From: Lacimicrobium alkaliphilum
GTDB taxonomy: Bacteria; Pseudomonadota; Gammaproteobacteria; Enterobacterales; Alteromonadaceae
Assembly: GCF_001466725.1 (NCBI RefSeq)
Contig: NZ_CP013650.1
Coordinates: 4,314,836-4,378,835, forward strand
DNA: 64,000 nucleotides
Direction: 5' to 3'
Both the position numbers and the translations under genes were made by a program. The notes under the pieces are model-generated. The model was not told where the DNA came from, ran no database searches, and worked only from the letters and a program-made list of their open reading frames with translations. Shown piece by piece: positions 17,605-25,855 of this stretch (the stretch's first letter is position 1; the number at the start of each line of letters is the position of its first letter).

Positions 17605-18855
17605 TTACGGAACTTTATGCTCTCCTTTCCAGAGATCCTTTAGTTTTTCTCGTTCCCGAACCAGAAAGCATTGATCGCCATCCACTAAGATCTCTGCCGG
17701 GCGGCAGCGACTGTTGTAGTTTGAGGCCATGGTAAAGCCATAAGCACCGGCGCTGCGTACGGCGATAAGATCCCCCTCATCAATGGCCAGGGCTCTGTCT
17801 TTGCCGAGGAAATCACCGGTTTCACATACCGGGCCGACCACGTCATAGGTGAAGGTTTCTCTGCTCAGGCTCTTGTCTACTTCAACAATATCCATCCAGG
17901 CTGAATAGAGTGCCGGGCGGATCAGATCATTCATCGCTGCGTCTACCAGCGCGAAATTTTTCTCTGCTCCCTGCTTGAGAAACTCAACCTTGCTGACCAG
18001 AATACCTGCATTGGCCATGATTGCCCTGCCCGGCTCAAAAATCAGAGGCAAATCCGGTCTGTTCTGCATACGGTCAACAATGGCTTTCACGTAGGCATCA
18101 GGTTGTGGTGGCTGTTCGTCTTTATAGGTCACACCCAGACCACCACCGACATCCAGGTGCTCAATTTCTATGCCCCTTGCCGACAGTTCATCCACCAGCT
18201 CCAGTAACCTGTCCAGCGCATCCACAAAGGGGCCCACTTCGGTCAGTTGTGAACCGATATGGCAATCCATGCCCACAATCTTAAGATGCGGCATCTTCGC
18301 TGCCTGAGTATATACCTCGACGGCCTGTTCGCGCTCGATGCCGAATTTATTGGCTTTCAGGCCAGTAGAAATATAGGGGTGGGTTTTGGCATCTACGTCG
18401 GGGTTGACCCGTAACGAGATCGGCGCCGGTTTACCCTGTTCGCCTGCAACTTTGTTGATACGTTTGAGCTCTGAGGGCGACTCCACGTTAAAGCACTTAA
18501 TCCCCTGTTCGAGTGCGTAGGCAATTTCCTGCTCTGTTTTGCCGACCCCGGAGAATACCACCTTGGCAGGATCGCCACCGGCTTCAATAACACGGGCCAG
18601 TTCACCGCCGGAAACGATATCAAAACCCGAGCCCAGCTTTGCCAGCACGCTGAGTACGCCGATATTGGAGTTGGCTTTGACCGCGTAACAAATCAGATGT
18701 GGATGGTTACCCACCGCATCATCAAAGGCGCGCCAGTGACGCTCAATGGTGGCGCGCGAGTAGATATAACAGGGGGTACCGAAGTCGGCGGCAATCTGGC
18801 TGACCGGCACGTTTTCTGCCATCAGCTGTTGTTGTTGATGTACAAAGAAATCCAT
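17605..18855 (-). CDS. lysA: Diaminopimelate decarboxylase
   Basis: A 416-residue fold-type III PLP enzyme making L-lysine from meso-diaminopimelate. K60 in CYAVKANSN is the PLP lysine; HIGSQLTEVGPF, GGGLGVTY and EPGRAIMANAG follow in the expected order, and VCETGD near residue 345 supplies the active-site cysteine of the second subunit. The ATG follows the lptM TAG directly. With dapF next, the final two steps of lysine synthesis are encoded together. Confidence 0.97.
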   Translation of the reverse strand: MDFFVHQQQQLMAENVPVSQIAADFGTPCYIYSRATIERHWRAFDDAVGNHPHLICYAVKANSNIGVLSVLAKLGSGFDIVSGGELARVIEAGGDPAKVVFSGVGKTEQEIAYALEQGIKCFNVESPSELKRINKVAGEQGKPAPISLRVNPDVDAKTHPYISTGLKANKFGIEREQAVEVYTQAAKMPHLKIVGMDCHIGSQLTEVGPFVDALDRLLELVDELSARGIEIEHLDVGGGLGVTYKDEQPPQPDAYVKAIVDRMQNRPDLPLIFEPGRAIMANAGILVSKVEFLKQGAEKNFALVDAAMNDLIRPALYSAWMDIVEVDKSLSRETFTYDVVGPVCETGDFLGKDRALAIDEGDLIAVRSAGAYGFTMASNYNSRCRPAEILVDGDQCFLVREREKLKDLWKGEHKVP

Positions 18856-19014
18856 CTAATTCTGCTCTTGTTCGCGGGTGGATTGAGTCTCATCTTGTTC
18901 GGTTTGCTGAGGTTTATTGTCCACAGCCTGTTCCGGCATAAACAACGGGCCCTTCTGGCCGCATCCTGCCAGTAACAGCAGGGCGAAAATGGCTGTCAGT
19001 TTTAACCTTGTCAC
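18856..19014 (-). CDS. lptM: LptM (YifL) lipoprotein
   Basis: A 52-residue lipoprotein starting at GTG 19014 with a GGAG ribosome-binding site. Residues 1-18 are a lipoprotein signal and LLAGC is the lipobox, with C18 lipidated; CGQKGPL just after it is the hallmark of LptM/YifL, which assists LptD assembly in the outer membrane. The tail is Gln/Glu-rich and low in complexity. A longer frame without a ribosome-binding site begins further upstream; I reject it because it would bury the signal peptide. It sits ahead of lysA as in many gammaproteobacteria. The cyaY gene usually found beyond it is absent. Confidence 0.9.
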   Translation of the reverse strand: MTRLKLTAIFALLLLAGCGQKGPLFMPEQAVDNKPQQTEQDETQSTREQEQN

Positions 19015-19381
19015 AGCGTCACTCCACAGAGGTGTCAGACCCGCTATGATGGCATTGAAGACGCAAAAAGCAAAGCAACTTAAGGCACTAATATCCGTCT
19101 GCAAAGCCTTATCTATCGGGGCTTCCGATGCATTTTATCGCTAAGGGCTATGTGTTGGTGGTGAATACTATAAGCGGCTATCAAATATGCAAAATGTCGG
19201 TATCAGCGCAAAGTTGCCCGCATCGCAAAGTTTTGTGGAGTCATCTCTCTACCCTCTGTGTCCTCTGTGACTCTGCGGTAAAACAACTAAAATCGTGTTG
19301 AATCACTGCAGAAAACGCTGGGGTTTGGGGGCTGCTATTCTTTATACTACGCCCATTATTCGACCACAGGATTTGAGTTTT
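19015..19381. other. Non-coding gap between lptM and speB, with a repeat fragment
   Basis: No supported gene. The stretch at 19251-19284 (CTCTGTGTCCTCTGTGACTC...) is the kind of TC/TG-rich word that recurs between genes in many proteobacteria; a related block lies at 42570-42610. It must also hold the divergent promoters for lptM and speB, which I cannot place confidently. Confidence 0.4.
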
Positions 19382-20284
19382 ATGTCTGATGCACCCATGG
19401 TGACACTAACACCGCCGGGCACACCTTTTCATATGGCGAATACCGCCACGCAACCTGAATCCGATTGCCTCAATCTTATCGGTTTTGGTTTTGATGGCAC
19501 CGCCTGTTTTCGCAAAGGTACCCGCAATGGCCCCGATGCCCTGCGTGATGTTTCAGAGGATATCGAGAGCTATTCTCCTTATCTGGATGCGGATCTGGAA
19601 CAATGCCGCTTTGTGGATATGGGCAATCTGCAACTGGGCGTCAGTGACGATGTGGAGCAGCAGTGGCAAAGTGCTACTGATGATTTTGCGCGCTTATTTG
19701 GCGCCCTGGATCTGGAAAAAGAGAAAATCCGCATCATGACCCTGGGGGGCGAGCACTCTATCTCCTATGCCCCGATTAAAAAATACCTTGAGCAATATCC
19801 CGATCTGGTGTTGGTGCATCTGGATGCCCATGCGGATTTGCGTGATGGCTATGAAGGCTATCATTTTTCTCATGCGTCCATTATCCGCCGGGCGCTGGAT
19901 CATTTTGGTCCCGATCATCAACTGATCCAGTACGGTATCCGTTCCGGTACCAAAGAGGAATATCAGTGGATGCGTGAGAATAAAACCATCCGCACCTCCA
20001 GAGACAGTTTTCTGCAGGATATCGCTGCCATTTCTGCAAACAGACCGGTGTATCTGACCCTGGATCTGGATTACTTTGATCCCAGCTTTCTGCCCGGCAC
20101 CGGCACTCCTGAGCCCGGCGGAGAAGATTTTCACTCCTTTGTGAAACTGATCAAGTTGCTCAGAGGTAAAAATCTGGTGGGCTGTGATGTGGTGGAGCTG
20201 TCACCGGAAATCGACAGCTCCGGCAACAGTGCCGTATTTGCTGCTAAAGTGGTACGTGAACTGATTCTTTGCATGCAGGCCTGA
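19382..20284 (+). CDS. speB: Agmatinase (ureohydrolase family)
   Basis: A 300-residue Mn-dependent ureohydrolase. All six metal ligands are present: H125 (GGEHS), D148, H150 and D152 (HLDAHADLRD), D228 and D230 (LDLDYFDP). It would split agmatine to putrescine and urea; arginase or formiminoglutamase activity cannot be excluded from sequence, but the arginine decarboxylase gene just downstream makes agmatine the natural substrate. I chose ATG 19382 (MSDAPMVTL) because an upstream in-frame start would add 29 residues rich in unlikely composition. Confidence 0.9.
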   Translation: MSDAPMVTLTPPGTPFHMANTATQPESDCLNLIGFGFDGTACFRKGTRNGPDALRDVSEDIESYSPYLDADLEQCRFVDMGNLQLGVSDDVEQQWQSATDDFARLFGALDLEKEKIRIMTLGGEHSISYAPIKKYLEQYPDLVLVHLDAHADLRDGYEGYHFSHASIIRRALDHFGPDHQLIQYGIRSGTKEEYQWMRENKTIRTSRDSFLQDIAAISANRPVYLTLDLDYFDPSFLPGTGTPEPGGEDFHSFVKLIKLLRGKNLVGCDVVELSPEIDSSGNSAVFAAKVVRELILCMQA

Positions 20285-20343
20285 GCAATCTTGCTCAACC
20301 TGTTGATTTGAATTTATACAGGTCGACAAACAGCTGAATAAAT

Positions 20344-20384
20344 CAGGAGCCTGTCAGGCTCCTGGGTCGACTTTTTCTTTTTTT
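20344..20384 (+). terminator. Intrinsic terminator just before speA
   Basis: CAGGAGCCTG-T-CAGGCTCCTG (20344-20364) is a perfect dyad, followed after a short spacer by a 13-nt pyrimidine run that is nearly all T (20372-20384). It lies between speB and speA and ends only 13 nt before the speA start, so it could end speB transcripts or act as an attenuator controlling read-through into speA. Confidence 0.8.
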
Positions 20385-20397
20385 GGGAGATAACATA

Positions 20398-22314
20398 TTG
20401 GCGAACTGGACGATTGATGATGCCGAACGGCTTTACCGGGTAAAACGCTGGGGCGGTGGCTATTTTGAAGTGGGAGAAAACGGTAATCTGCATATTACTC
20501 CGGCCTTTGATAACCCCGATGTCAGAATTGATTTCAACACCGTGATCGAAGAGATCAAGCAGGAAGGCGTGCAGTTTCCTGTGGTGGTGCGTTTTCACGA
20601 CATCCTGCGTTCTCAGGTGGCACAATTAAACCAGACCTTTCGCCAGAGTATCAAAGAGGCTGAGTATCAGGGCCGTTACCAGGGTGTTTATCCGGTTAAA
20701 GTTAACCAGATGCGCGAAGTGGTGGAAGAGATCGTCGATGCCGGTGAGCCCTATGATTATGGCCTCGAGGCTGGCTCAAAGGCTGAGTTGTTGACCGTAT
20801 TGTCTTTTGAAACCAGTGAAAATGCCCTGACCATACTCAATGGCTACAAAGATGAAGAATTTATGCGTCTTGCACTGCTTGGTCGCAAGCTGGGGCGCAA
20901 TATTATTGTGGTGGTAGAAAAGTACTCGGAGCTGCTGTCTCTGGTGCGGATCGCCAAAGAGCTGAATATCGACCCTATTATTGGGGTGCGTTCGAAGATG
21001 ACCGTTAAAGGTCGCGGCAAGTGGGAAAGCTCCGGTGGTGATCGGGCCAAATTTGGCCTCACCATTGCCGAGATCATCAATGCTGCCAAATATCTGCAGG
21101 AGCAGGGCTTGGGTCATTGCCTGAAACTGCTGCATTTTCATATCGGCTCTCAGCTTACTGATATCCGCTCGGTAAAAGACGCCGTGGCCGAAGGCGGCCG
21201 CATCTATGCTGAATTGCGCAAAATGGGCGTCGACATGCAGTATGTGGATGTGGGTGGTGGCCTGGGAGTGGATTACGATGGCAGTCAGTCTACCAGTGAC
21301 TCCTCCCGCAACTACAGCATGCAGGAGTATGTGGCCGATGTGGTCTATGGCATGAAAGAGATCTGCGATCTGGAGGAGGTGCCCCATCCTAATCTGGTCA
21401 GTGAAAGTGGCCGCGCCATTACTGCCCATCATAGTTGTGTGATCACCCAGATAGTCGGTGAGATCAAAAACAGTGATATTCAGTTTGATACCCAGGCCGC
21501 AGAAGACGAGCATGTGCTGGTCAGCAATATGCGCGATCTGGTGCCATCCTTCGATAACGGCGGCAGTTTGCAGGAGATTTTCAATGACGCCTCGCAGTGG
21601 AAAGAACAGGCCATTGAGGCCTTTAAACTGCGGGTGATTTCATTAGAAGAGCTGGCCAAGCTGGAAACCCTGTACTGGCAGATTATGGCGCGCCTGAATC
21701 AGGAGCTGAAGCAGGCTGAATTTGTGCCGGAAGAGCTCAAAGGTCTGGAATACGCGCTGTCTTCCCAGTATCTGTGTAACTTTTCGATTTTTCAGTCGGC
21801 TGCGGATACCTGGGCTATCGATCAGGTCTTGCCCGTAGTACCGATTACGCGAATGAATGAAGAGCCTTCGGTAAACTGCTCGCTGGTGGACATTACCTGC
21901 GACAGCGATGGCAAGATCGACCAGTTTATCGGCGAAGAGGGCATTTCTGATGTGCTGCACCTGCATAAGCTCAAACCCGGTGAAGAATATTATGTGGGCC
22001 TGTTTCTGACCGGCGCTTATCAGGATGTGATGGGCGATATGCATAACCTGTTCGGGCGCTTAAATGAAGTACATATCTTCAGTGACGATGACGACCCGGC
22101 GGATTTTTATATCGAAGAAGTGGTCACCGGCTCATCGGTCAGCGGTGTGCTGTCGATCATGCAGTATAACCCTTCGGCCATGGCCAAAGATGTGAAACGC
22201 TTTATCGACAAACAGGTCGCAGCGGGCAATATCAAACCCAGAGAAGGGGTGAAGTGGACAGATTTCTATGAAGACTGTCTGCATGGGTATACATACATGA
22301 AAACCGGCAAATAA
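20398..22314 (+). CDS. speA: Biosynthetic arginine decarboxylase
   Basis: A 638-residue PLP enzyme (fold III) that converts arginine to agmatine, the first step of the two-step putrescine route completed by SpeB. K101 in GVYPVKVNQ is the PLP lysine; HFHIGSQLTDI and DVGGGLGVDY bind cofactor and substrate. Length is close to E. coli SpeA. I chose TTG 20398 (MANWTIDDAE) because GGGAGA lies seven bases upstream; another TTG at 20383 would overlap that ribosome-binding site. A non-AUG start plus an upstream terminator suggest tuned expression. Confidence 0.95.
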   Translation: MANWTIDDAERLYRVKRWGGGYFEVGENGNLHITPAFDNPDVRIDFNTVIEEIKQEGVQFPVVVRFHDILRSQVAQLNQTFRQSIKEAEYQGRYQGVYPVKVNQMREVVEEIVDAGEPYDYGLEAGSKAELLTVLSFETSENALTILNGYKDEEFMRLALLGRKLGRNIIVVVEKYSELLSLVRIAKELNIDPIIGVRSKMTVKGRGKWESSGGDRAKFGLTIAEIINAAKYLQEQGLGHCLKLLHFHIGSQLTDIRSVKDAVAEGGRIYAELRKMGVDMQYVDVGGGLGVDYDGSQSTSDSSRNYSMQEYVADVVYGMKEICDLEEVPHPNLVSESGRAITAHHSCVITQIVGEIKNSDIQFDTQAAEDEHVLVSNMRDLVPSFDNGGSLQEIFNDASQWKEQAIEAFKLRVISLEELAKLETLYWQIMARLNQELKQAEFVPEELKGLEYALSSQYLCNFSIFQSAADTWAIDQVLPVVPITRMNEEPSVNCSLVDITCDSDGKIDQFIGEEGISDVLHLHKLKPGEEYYVGLFLTGAYQDVMGDMHNLFGRLNEVHIFSDDDDPADFYIEEVVTGSSVSGVLSIMQYNPSAMAKDVKRFIDKQVAAGNIKPREGVKWTDFYEDCLHGYTYMKTGK

Positions 22315-22327
22315 CAGGAGCGGGCAA

Positions 22328-22960
22328 ATGGCGCAATATCGGGTAGGGATACTGATTTTCGAGGATGTGGAGGTGCTGGATTTTTGTGGTCCTTTTGAAG
22401 TGTTTGCCACCACACGCCTGAAAGAACCCCGTCAGCGCCAGGATCCATCTCCCTTCGAGGTGGTGTTAATTGCCGAGCGGACCGATGCCGTTACCACCAC
22501 CGGTGGCATGCAGGTGATGCCCCATACCACGCTGGAACAATGCCCGAAACTGGATATTCTGATTGTGCCCGGCGGTTGGGGCACCCGCGAGCTGGTCACA
22601 AACCAGAGGGTTCTGGATTGGCTCGCACAACAGGCCGGGCAGGTCAAAACCCTGGCATCAGTTTGTACCGGCTCCATGGTACTGGCTCAGGCGGGTCTTC
22701 TGAATGGTCTCGAAGCTACCACACACTGGCGCTCCTTAGAGCGGATGCGGGATAGTTTTGCAGAGGTCAGGGTCGCCTTTGATAAGCACTATGTGTTTCA
22801 GGGAAACATTTGCACCAGTGCCGGTATTTCAGCGGGAATTGATATGTCATTGAAGCTGGTGGCGCACTACGTGGGGGAGCAGGTGGCCCGCGCAACGGCA
22901 AAGCATATGGAATACCCTTACCCGGAGTCTGATGCGCGTCGTATTGAGGTGTTTGAGTGA
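22328..22960 (+). CDS. DJ-1/PfpI family protein
   Basis: A 210-residue class I glutamine-amidotransferase-like protein of the DJ-1/PfpI group. The nucleophile elbow holds C113 in ASVCTGSMVLAQAG, and E17-like acid in EDVEVLDFCGPFE sits at the usual place. The same domain forms the N-terminal half of GlxA-type AraC regulators and isonitrile hydratase, but no DNA-binding domain follows here. It begins 13 bp after speA, with AGGAG ahead of ATG, and may be cotranscribed. Substrate unknown. Confidence 0.85.
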   Translation: MAQYRVGILIFEDVEVLDFCGPFEVFATTRLKEPRQRQDPSPFEVVLIAERTDAVTTTGGMQVMPHTTLEQCPKLDILIVPGGWGTRELVTNQRVLDWLAQQAGQVKTLASVCTGSMVLAQAGLLNGLEATTHWRSLERMRDSFAEVRVAFDKHYVFQGNICTSAGISAGIDMSLKLVAHYVGEQVARATAKHMEYPYPESDARRIEVFE

Positions 22961-23208
22961 TACCGATGAGGTATCAGCTAAAGCTCAATTACCCATATTG
23001 TCAGCAGCCCGCGTTGCGCTGGTGGCACTATACGTTCAGTTAACACTAATACCCGTAATTAAAAAGCCGTAAAGCCCAGAGCGGAGGCGGCTTAGAGCGC
23101 AGACTGTGTGAATACTCGAAGATCTCTCAACCCGTTTGATCTGTTTCTTTCCGGCCGCCGGTCCCGTTGTGTGTTTACATGGATATTAGGGTTATAGGTG
23201 TCTGAGCG
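22961..23208. other. Intergenic region left of the insertion sequence
   Basis: No supported gene. It has the pattern of degraded intergenic DNA; I see only a short TACC/GGTA dyad near 22982 and AT-rich stretches. It separates the polyamine genes from the accessory region. Confidence 0.4.
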
Positions 23209-24770
23209 GTTGGTGGTTTAGCTAAGAGTGACAGTGATAAGTCAGCTTATTGCAGGTTAAATGTAGTGTAAAAAGGCATTATCCGGCCTTCAGCATGGAT
23301 ATCAGTCGACGGGTACCCACAATGGCTATCATCCGTTTGAGGTTATAGGCCAGTACGTGCAAGCTCATCTCGGTACTGACATTAGACAGACGTTTCATCA
23401 GGAAGTGGGTAGCTCCCATCCACATTTTAATTGTTCCGAAGGGATGTTCGACTGTCTGCTTACGTAACACGGTAGTTTCAGGTGAGGCCTCCAGTCGAGA
23501 TTGCATTTCTTCAATCTCATCTTCATGAATCCAGCGCCTCATTTTCCTGGGTTCGTAAGATGATGTGGTGCACTTTTTGCGCATAGCGCAGTCTCTACAG
23601 GCAATATGATCTACGTAAACCTTTAGCTCTATACCCTTTTCCAGTGATTTCCTTTTGAAGGGGAGCTCGTTTCCGACGGGACAAATATACACGTCCTTAT
23701 TCTTATCGTATTTAAACAGTGATTTGTTAAATATACCCTTGGCTTTAGAGCCAGAGGTATCACTTTGTGGCACCAGCGCCTTTGCTCCTAAGTCCTGTGT
23801 CGCTTTGATGTCTATACGACTGAAATAGCCTTTATCAGCGATCACGGTGATGTCTTTTTTTATGCAGCGCTTTTTGCACCTGTTCGGCGACCAGGGTGAG
23901 GTGGCCTCTGTCTGTAGTCATGATGATGTCATGACTGATAATCAGATGGTGCCTGGTATCCACTGCGCTTTGCACGTTGTAACAGACCTGCCGGTTCATG
24001 TTATCGGTTTTCATAAGCCGTGAATCCGGATCACTTAACGACAGTTGTTTATCAGGGTGTTGATTGACGGCTTTTTCTATCTCCTTCAACTCACTGAGTC
24101 TGTTTTTGAGCCAAGCCAACTTTTCCTTCATTAGTTGGGTCTGTTTCTCGTTGGCGTCTGACGCGTCTGCATTATCCAGTTTGTCCAGGTATTCGCTGAT
24201 ACTGGCTTCGATTCGGGCGATATGGTCTTTGGCTTTTTGTGAAGTGAAGTTATTCGCTTTGCTATTCACGGCTTTGAACTTACTACCATCAATGGCAATG
24301 ATTGAATCAGTGAGCATATTCATCTGGCGACAGAGTTCAACAAACTGTCGGCAGGCATTCTTGATGCCCTTCCCGTTATCTTTCCTGAAGTCCGCAATGG
24401 TTTTAAAGTCAGGAGTCAGGCGTTCCAGCAGCCACATCAACTCTACGTTACGCTGAGTTTCCTTTTCCAGTCGTCGAGAGGATTGAATACGGTTTAGATA
24501 GCCGTATATGTAGAGTTTCAGAAGCGTTGCAGGATGGTAACCTGGACGACCAGTTTGCCTGGCTTGAACACGTTTAAAACCGAGGGCATCAAGGTTGATT
24601 TCATCGACGAAGACATCAATCACACGCACCGGATTATCTTCTGAAACGAAGTCATCCAGTGCTTCTGGAAATAGGGTTACCTGGTGTCGGCCCTGGCCTT
24701 GGATATGGTGAGACATAGCAGCGCACAATGTGTTTTCTTTTTGTACTACTAATTTTAGTCAACCACACAA
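23209..24770 (-). mobile_element. IS1182-family insertion sequence
   Basis: A transposase of IS1182 type fills this segment. Possible imperfect terminal inverted repeats are GTGGTTTAGCTAA (left, near 23213-23225) and the complement of TTAGTCAACCAC (right, 24755-24766), matching at GTGGTT and CTAA with a one-base gap. The resulting size of about 1.55 kb fits the family. The ends are approximate because the repeats are weak and no target-site duplication could be confirmed. Confidence 0.7.
23279..24728 (-). pseudogene. IS1182-type DDE transposase, frameshifted
   Basis: Two minus-strand frames cover one transposase: 24728-23835 (N-terminal, HHIQGQGRHQVTLFPEALDDFV...) and 23845-23279 (C-terminal, IADKGYFSR...). 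The first contains the family start and the catalytic region with AIDGSKFKAVNS; the second begins within a conserved ADKGYFS motif and holds the cysteine-containing 'transposase DDE' region (CPVGNELPFKR...CRDCAMRKKC). The frames meet at a run of seven A residues (minus strand, 23855-23861); six A would give a continuous protein HKKDITVIADKGY. So this is a one-base insertion, slippage-dependent expression or a sequencing error. Confidence 0.88.
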
Positions 24771-24962
24771 TTGAGGGGTGATGTTAACCAGACCGATTGA
24801 TCATATTAACGAGCTGTTTAGTCCAAAAGGTGATCAGGAGTTTTCACACAGCCTGAGCGAATTGCAGACATTGGACTTCTTTACCTTGTAAGGTAGAGTA
24901 GCTTGACAGGAACAAAACCTTGCATTGGTTGATATAATAAGCTGTTAAATGTCAGGGACATC

Positions 24963-25211
24963 ATGAAGGAAAGTTACCCTTATTGGTGTGAGGATAGGCT
25001 AGGGTACAAATATAAGTGCTTAACTTGTGGAGCCTATGTCAAAGAAGGAACCAGAAAGTGCTACAGATGTAATAGCTGGTTTTCTCCTTCAGATGTTGAC
25101 GAGATGATTCGATATTACATAGCGAACAGAAGAAAGAACTGGCCTCATATCATTTATTTTGTACTATTCACCGCCGGGATGCTGGCCTTCTGTATTGGAT
25201 TATGGTTTTGA
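24963..25211 (+). CDS. Small zinc-ribbon membrane protein
   Basis: An 82-residue protein that I cannot name. Four cysteines in two CxxC pairs (C19/C22 and C33/C36) form a probable zinc ribbon, followed by a basic stretch and one membrane helix at about 58-80. A clear TATAAT lies at 24933-24938. The gene is AT-rich. Its stop is followed at once by an integron attC-like sequence, so it may be a former gene cassette. Confidence 0.6.
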   Translation: MKESYPYWCEDRLGYKYKCLTCGAYVKEGTRKCYRCNSWFSPSDVDEMIRYYIANRRKNWPHIIYFVLFTAGMLAFCIGLWF

Positions 25212-25213
25212 CA

Positions 25214-25316
25214 TATAACAAGGCCACTCAAATCGGACACAAACTCGCTGTCACTTTTCTTGCAAACGGCACAACAAAAGCGCCATCAAGTTCGTGCCGC
25301 TGGTTGCGGCGTATAT
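25214..25316 (+). other. Integron attC-like recombination site (degenerate)
   Basis: The 103-bp interval begins TATAACAAGGCC, as attC sites of Vibrio/Alteromonadales integrons do, and ends with GCCGC-TGGTT-GCGGC and GCGTATAT, close to the usual GCGGCGTTA end. The expected GTT of the right core reads GTA (one T missing), so it may be inactive. It lies exactly between the stop of one small AT-rich gene and the ribosome-binding site of the next, the place of an attC in a cassette array. No integrase gene is in the window. Confidence 0.6.
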
Positions 25317-25331
25317 TTACAGGAGCGAGAT

Positions 25332-25637
25332 GTGAGCAAGTATTCCATAATTGTTGATGGAAAATTTCAGGAAGGATACGAAAAACACTTTCCTGAGTAT
25401 TCACAAACTGTTCGCGACTATCTCAGCAAGCATAAGGGAGTTGTTATCCGCCGACAGAAAATTATCAAGACATTATATGGAAATCGGTTCCCTGATTTGG
25501 TTATGCTCATTGATTTTCCTAGCAAGGAGGTTGCCGAATCAATATTTTTCGCTAAAGAATATCTTGATATCATTCCTCTCAGAGAAAAAATATTCAAAGA
25601 ATTCAATATGTACTTGGCTCCGAATGAAAAAATCTAA
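25332..25637 (+). CDS. DUF1330-like small protein
   Basis: A 101-residue protein starting at GTG 25332 behind an AGGAG ribosome-binding site; a longer in-frame start would run through the attC-like site and is rejected. The fold pattern (SKYSIIVDGKF..., DLVMLIDFPSKEVAESIFFAKEYLDIIPLRE) resembles the ferredoxin-like DUF1330 family, whose function is unknown. AT-rich, and flanked on the left by an attC-like site, so probably carried in by an integron cassette. Confidence 0.65.
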   Translation: MSKYSIIVDGKFQEGYEKHFPEYSQTVRDYLSKHKGVVIRRQKIIKTLYGNRFPDLVMLIDFPSKEVAESIFFAKEYLDIIPLREKIFKEFNMYLAPNEKI

Positions 25638-25855
25638 TCGGGTAACCGGGGTTATCTAGCCCCCAGTCCCCCACAACACCCTGCATGCGGCTCCGCACAG
25701 GGCGTTTTATTCAGGATAGTGAAGCTCTTGATTCAATCAATCCCGCCTGTTTCAGGTAAACATCGAACAGCGCTGGGTCAGGTCTTGCACTGTGCAGAAG
25801 GATCTCTTCTGGTACATAGCCGCCCCTAAAGTTGGAGACGGCCCTGGTTAATGTA
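25638..25855. other. Unassigned remnant, possibly group II intron-related
   Basis: A C-rich stretch at about 25650-25700 (AGCCCCCAGTCCCCC, CCCTG...CAGGG around TGCGGCTCCGCA) resembles sequence that I recall near bacterial group II introns, some of which insert at attC sites. No reverse transcriptase or domain V motif is present. On the minus strand a 60-codon frame overlaps the end of the next gene and may be a broken protein; its identity is unknown. Confidence 0.3.

Noticed and set aside
18917..19144. Possible cyaY on the plus strand next to lptM
   Set aside because: The frame there has no frataxin motifs and lies antisense to lptM; cyaY is simply absent here.
24903..24938. Full sigma-70 promoter for the zinc-ribbon gene
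   Set aside because: TTGACA and TATAAT are both perfect but 24 bp apart, too far for a normal promoter; only the TATAAT is noted.
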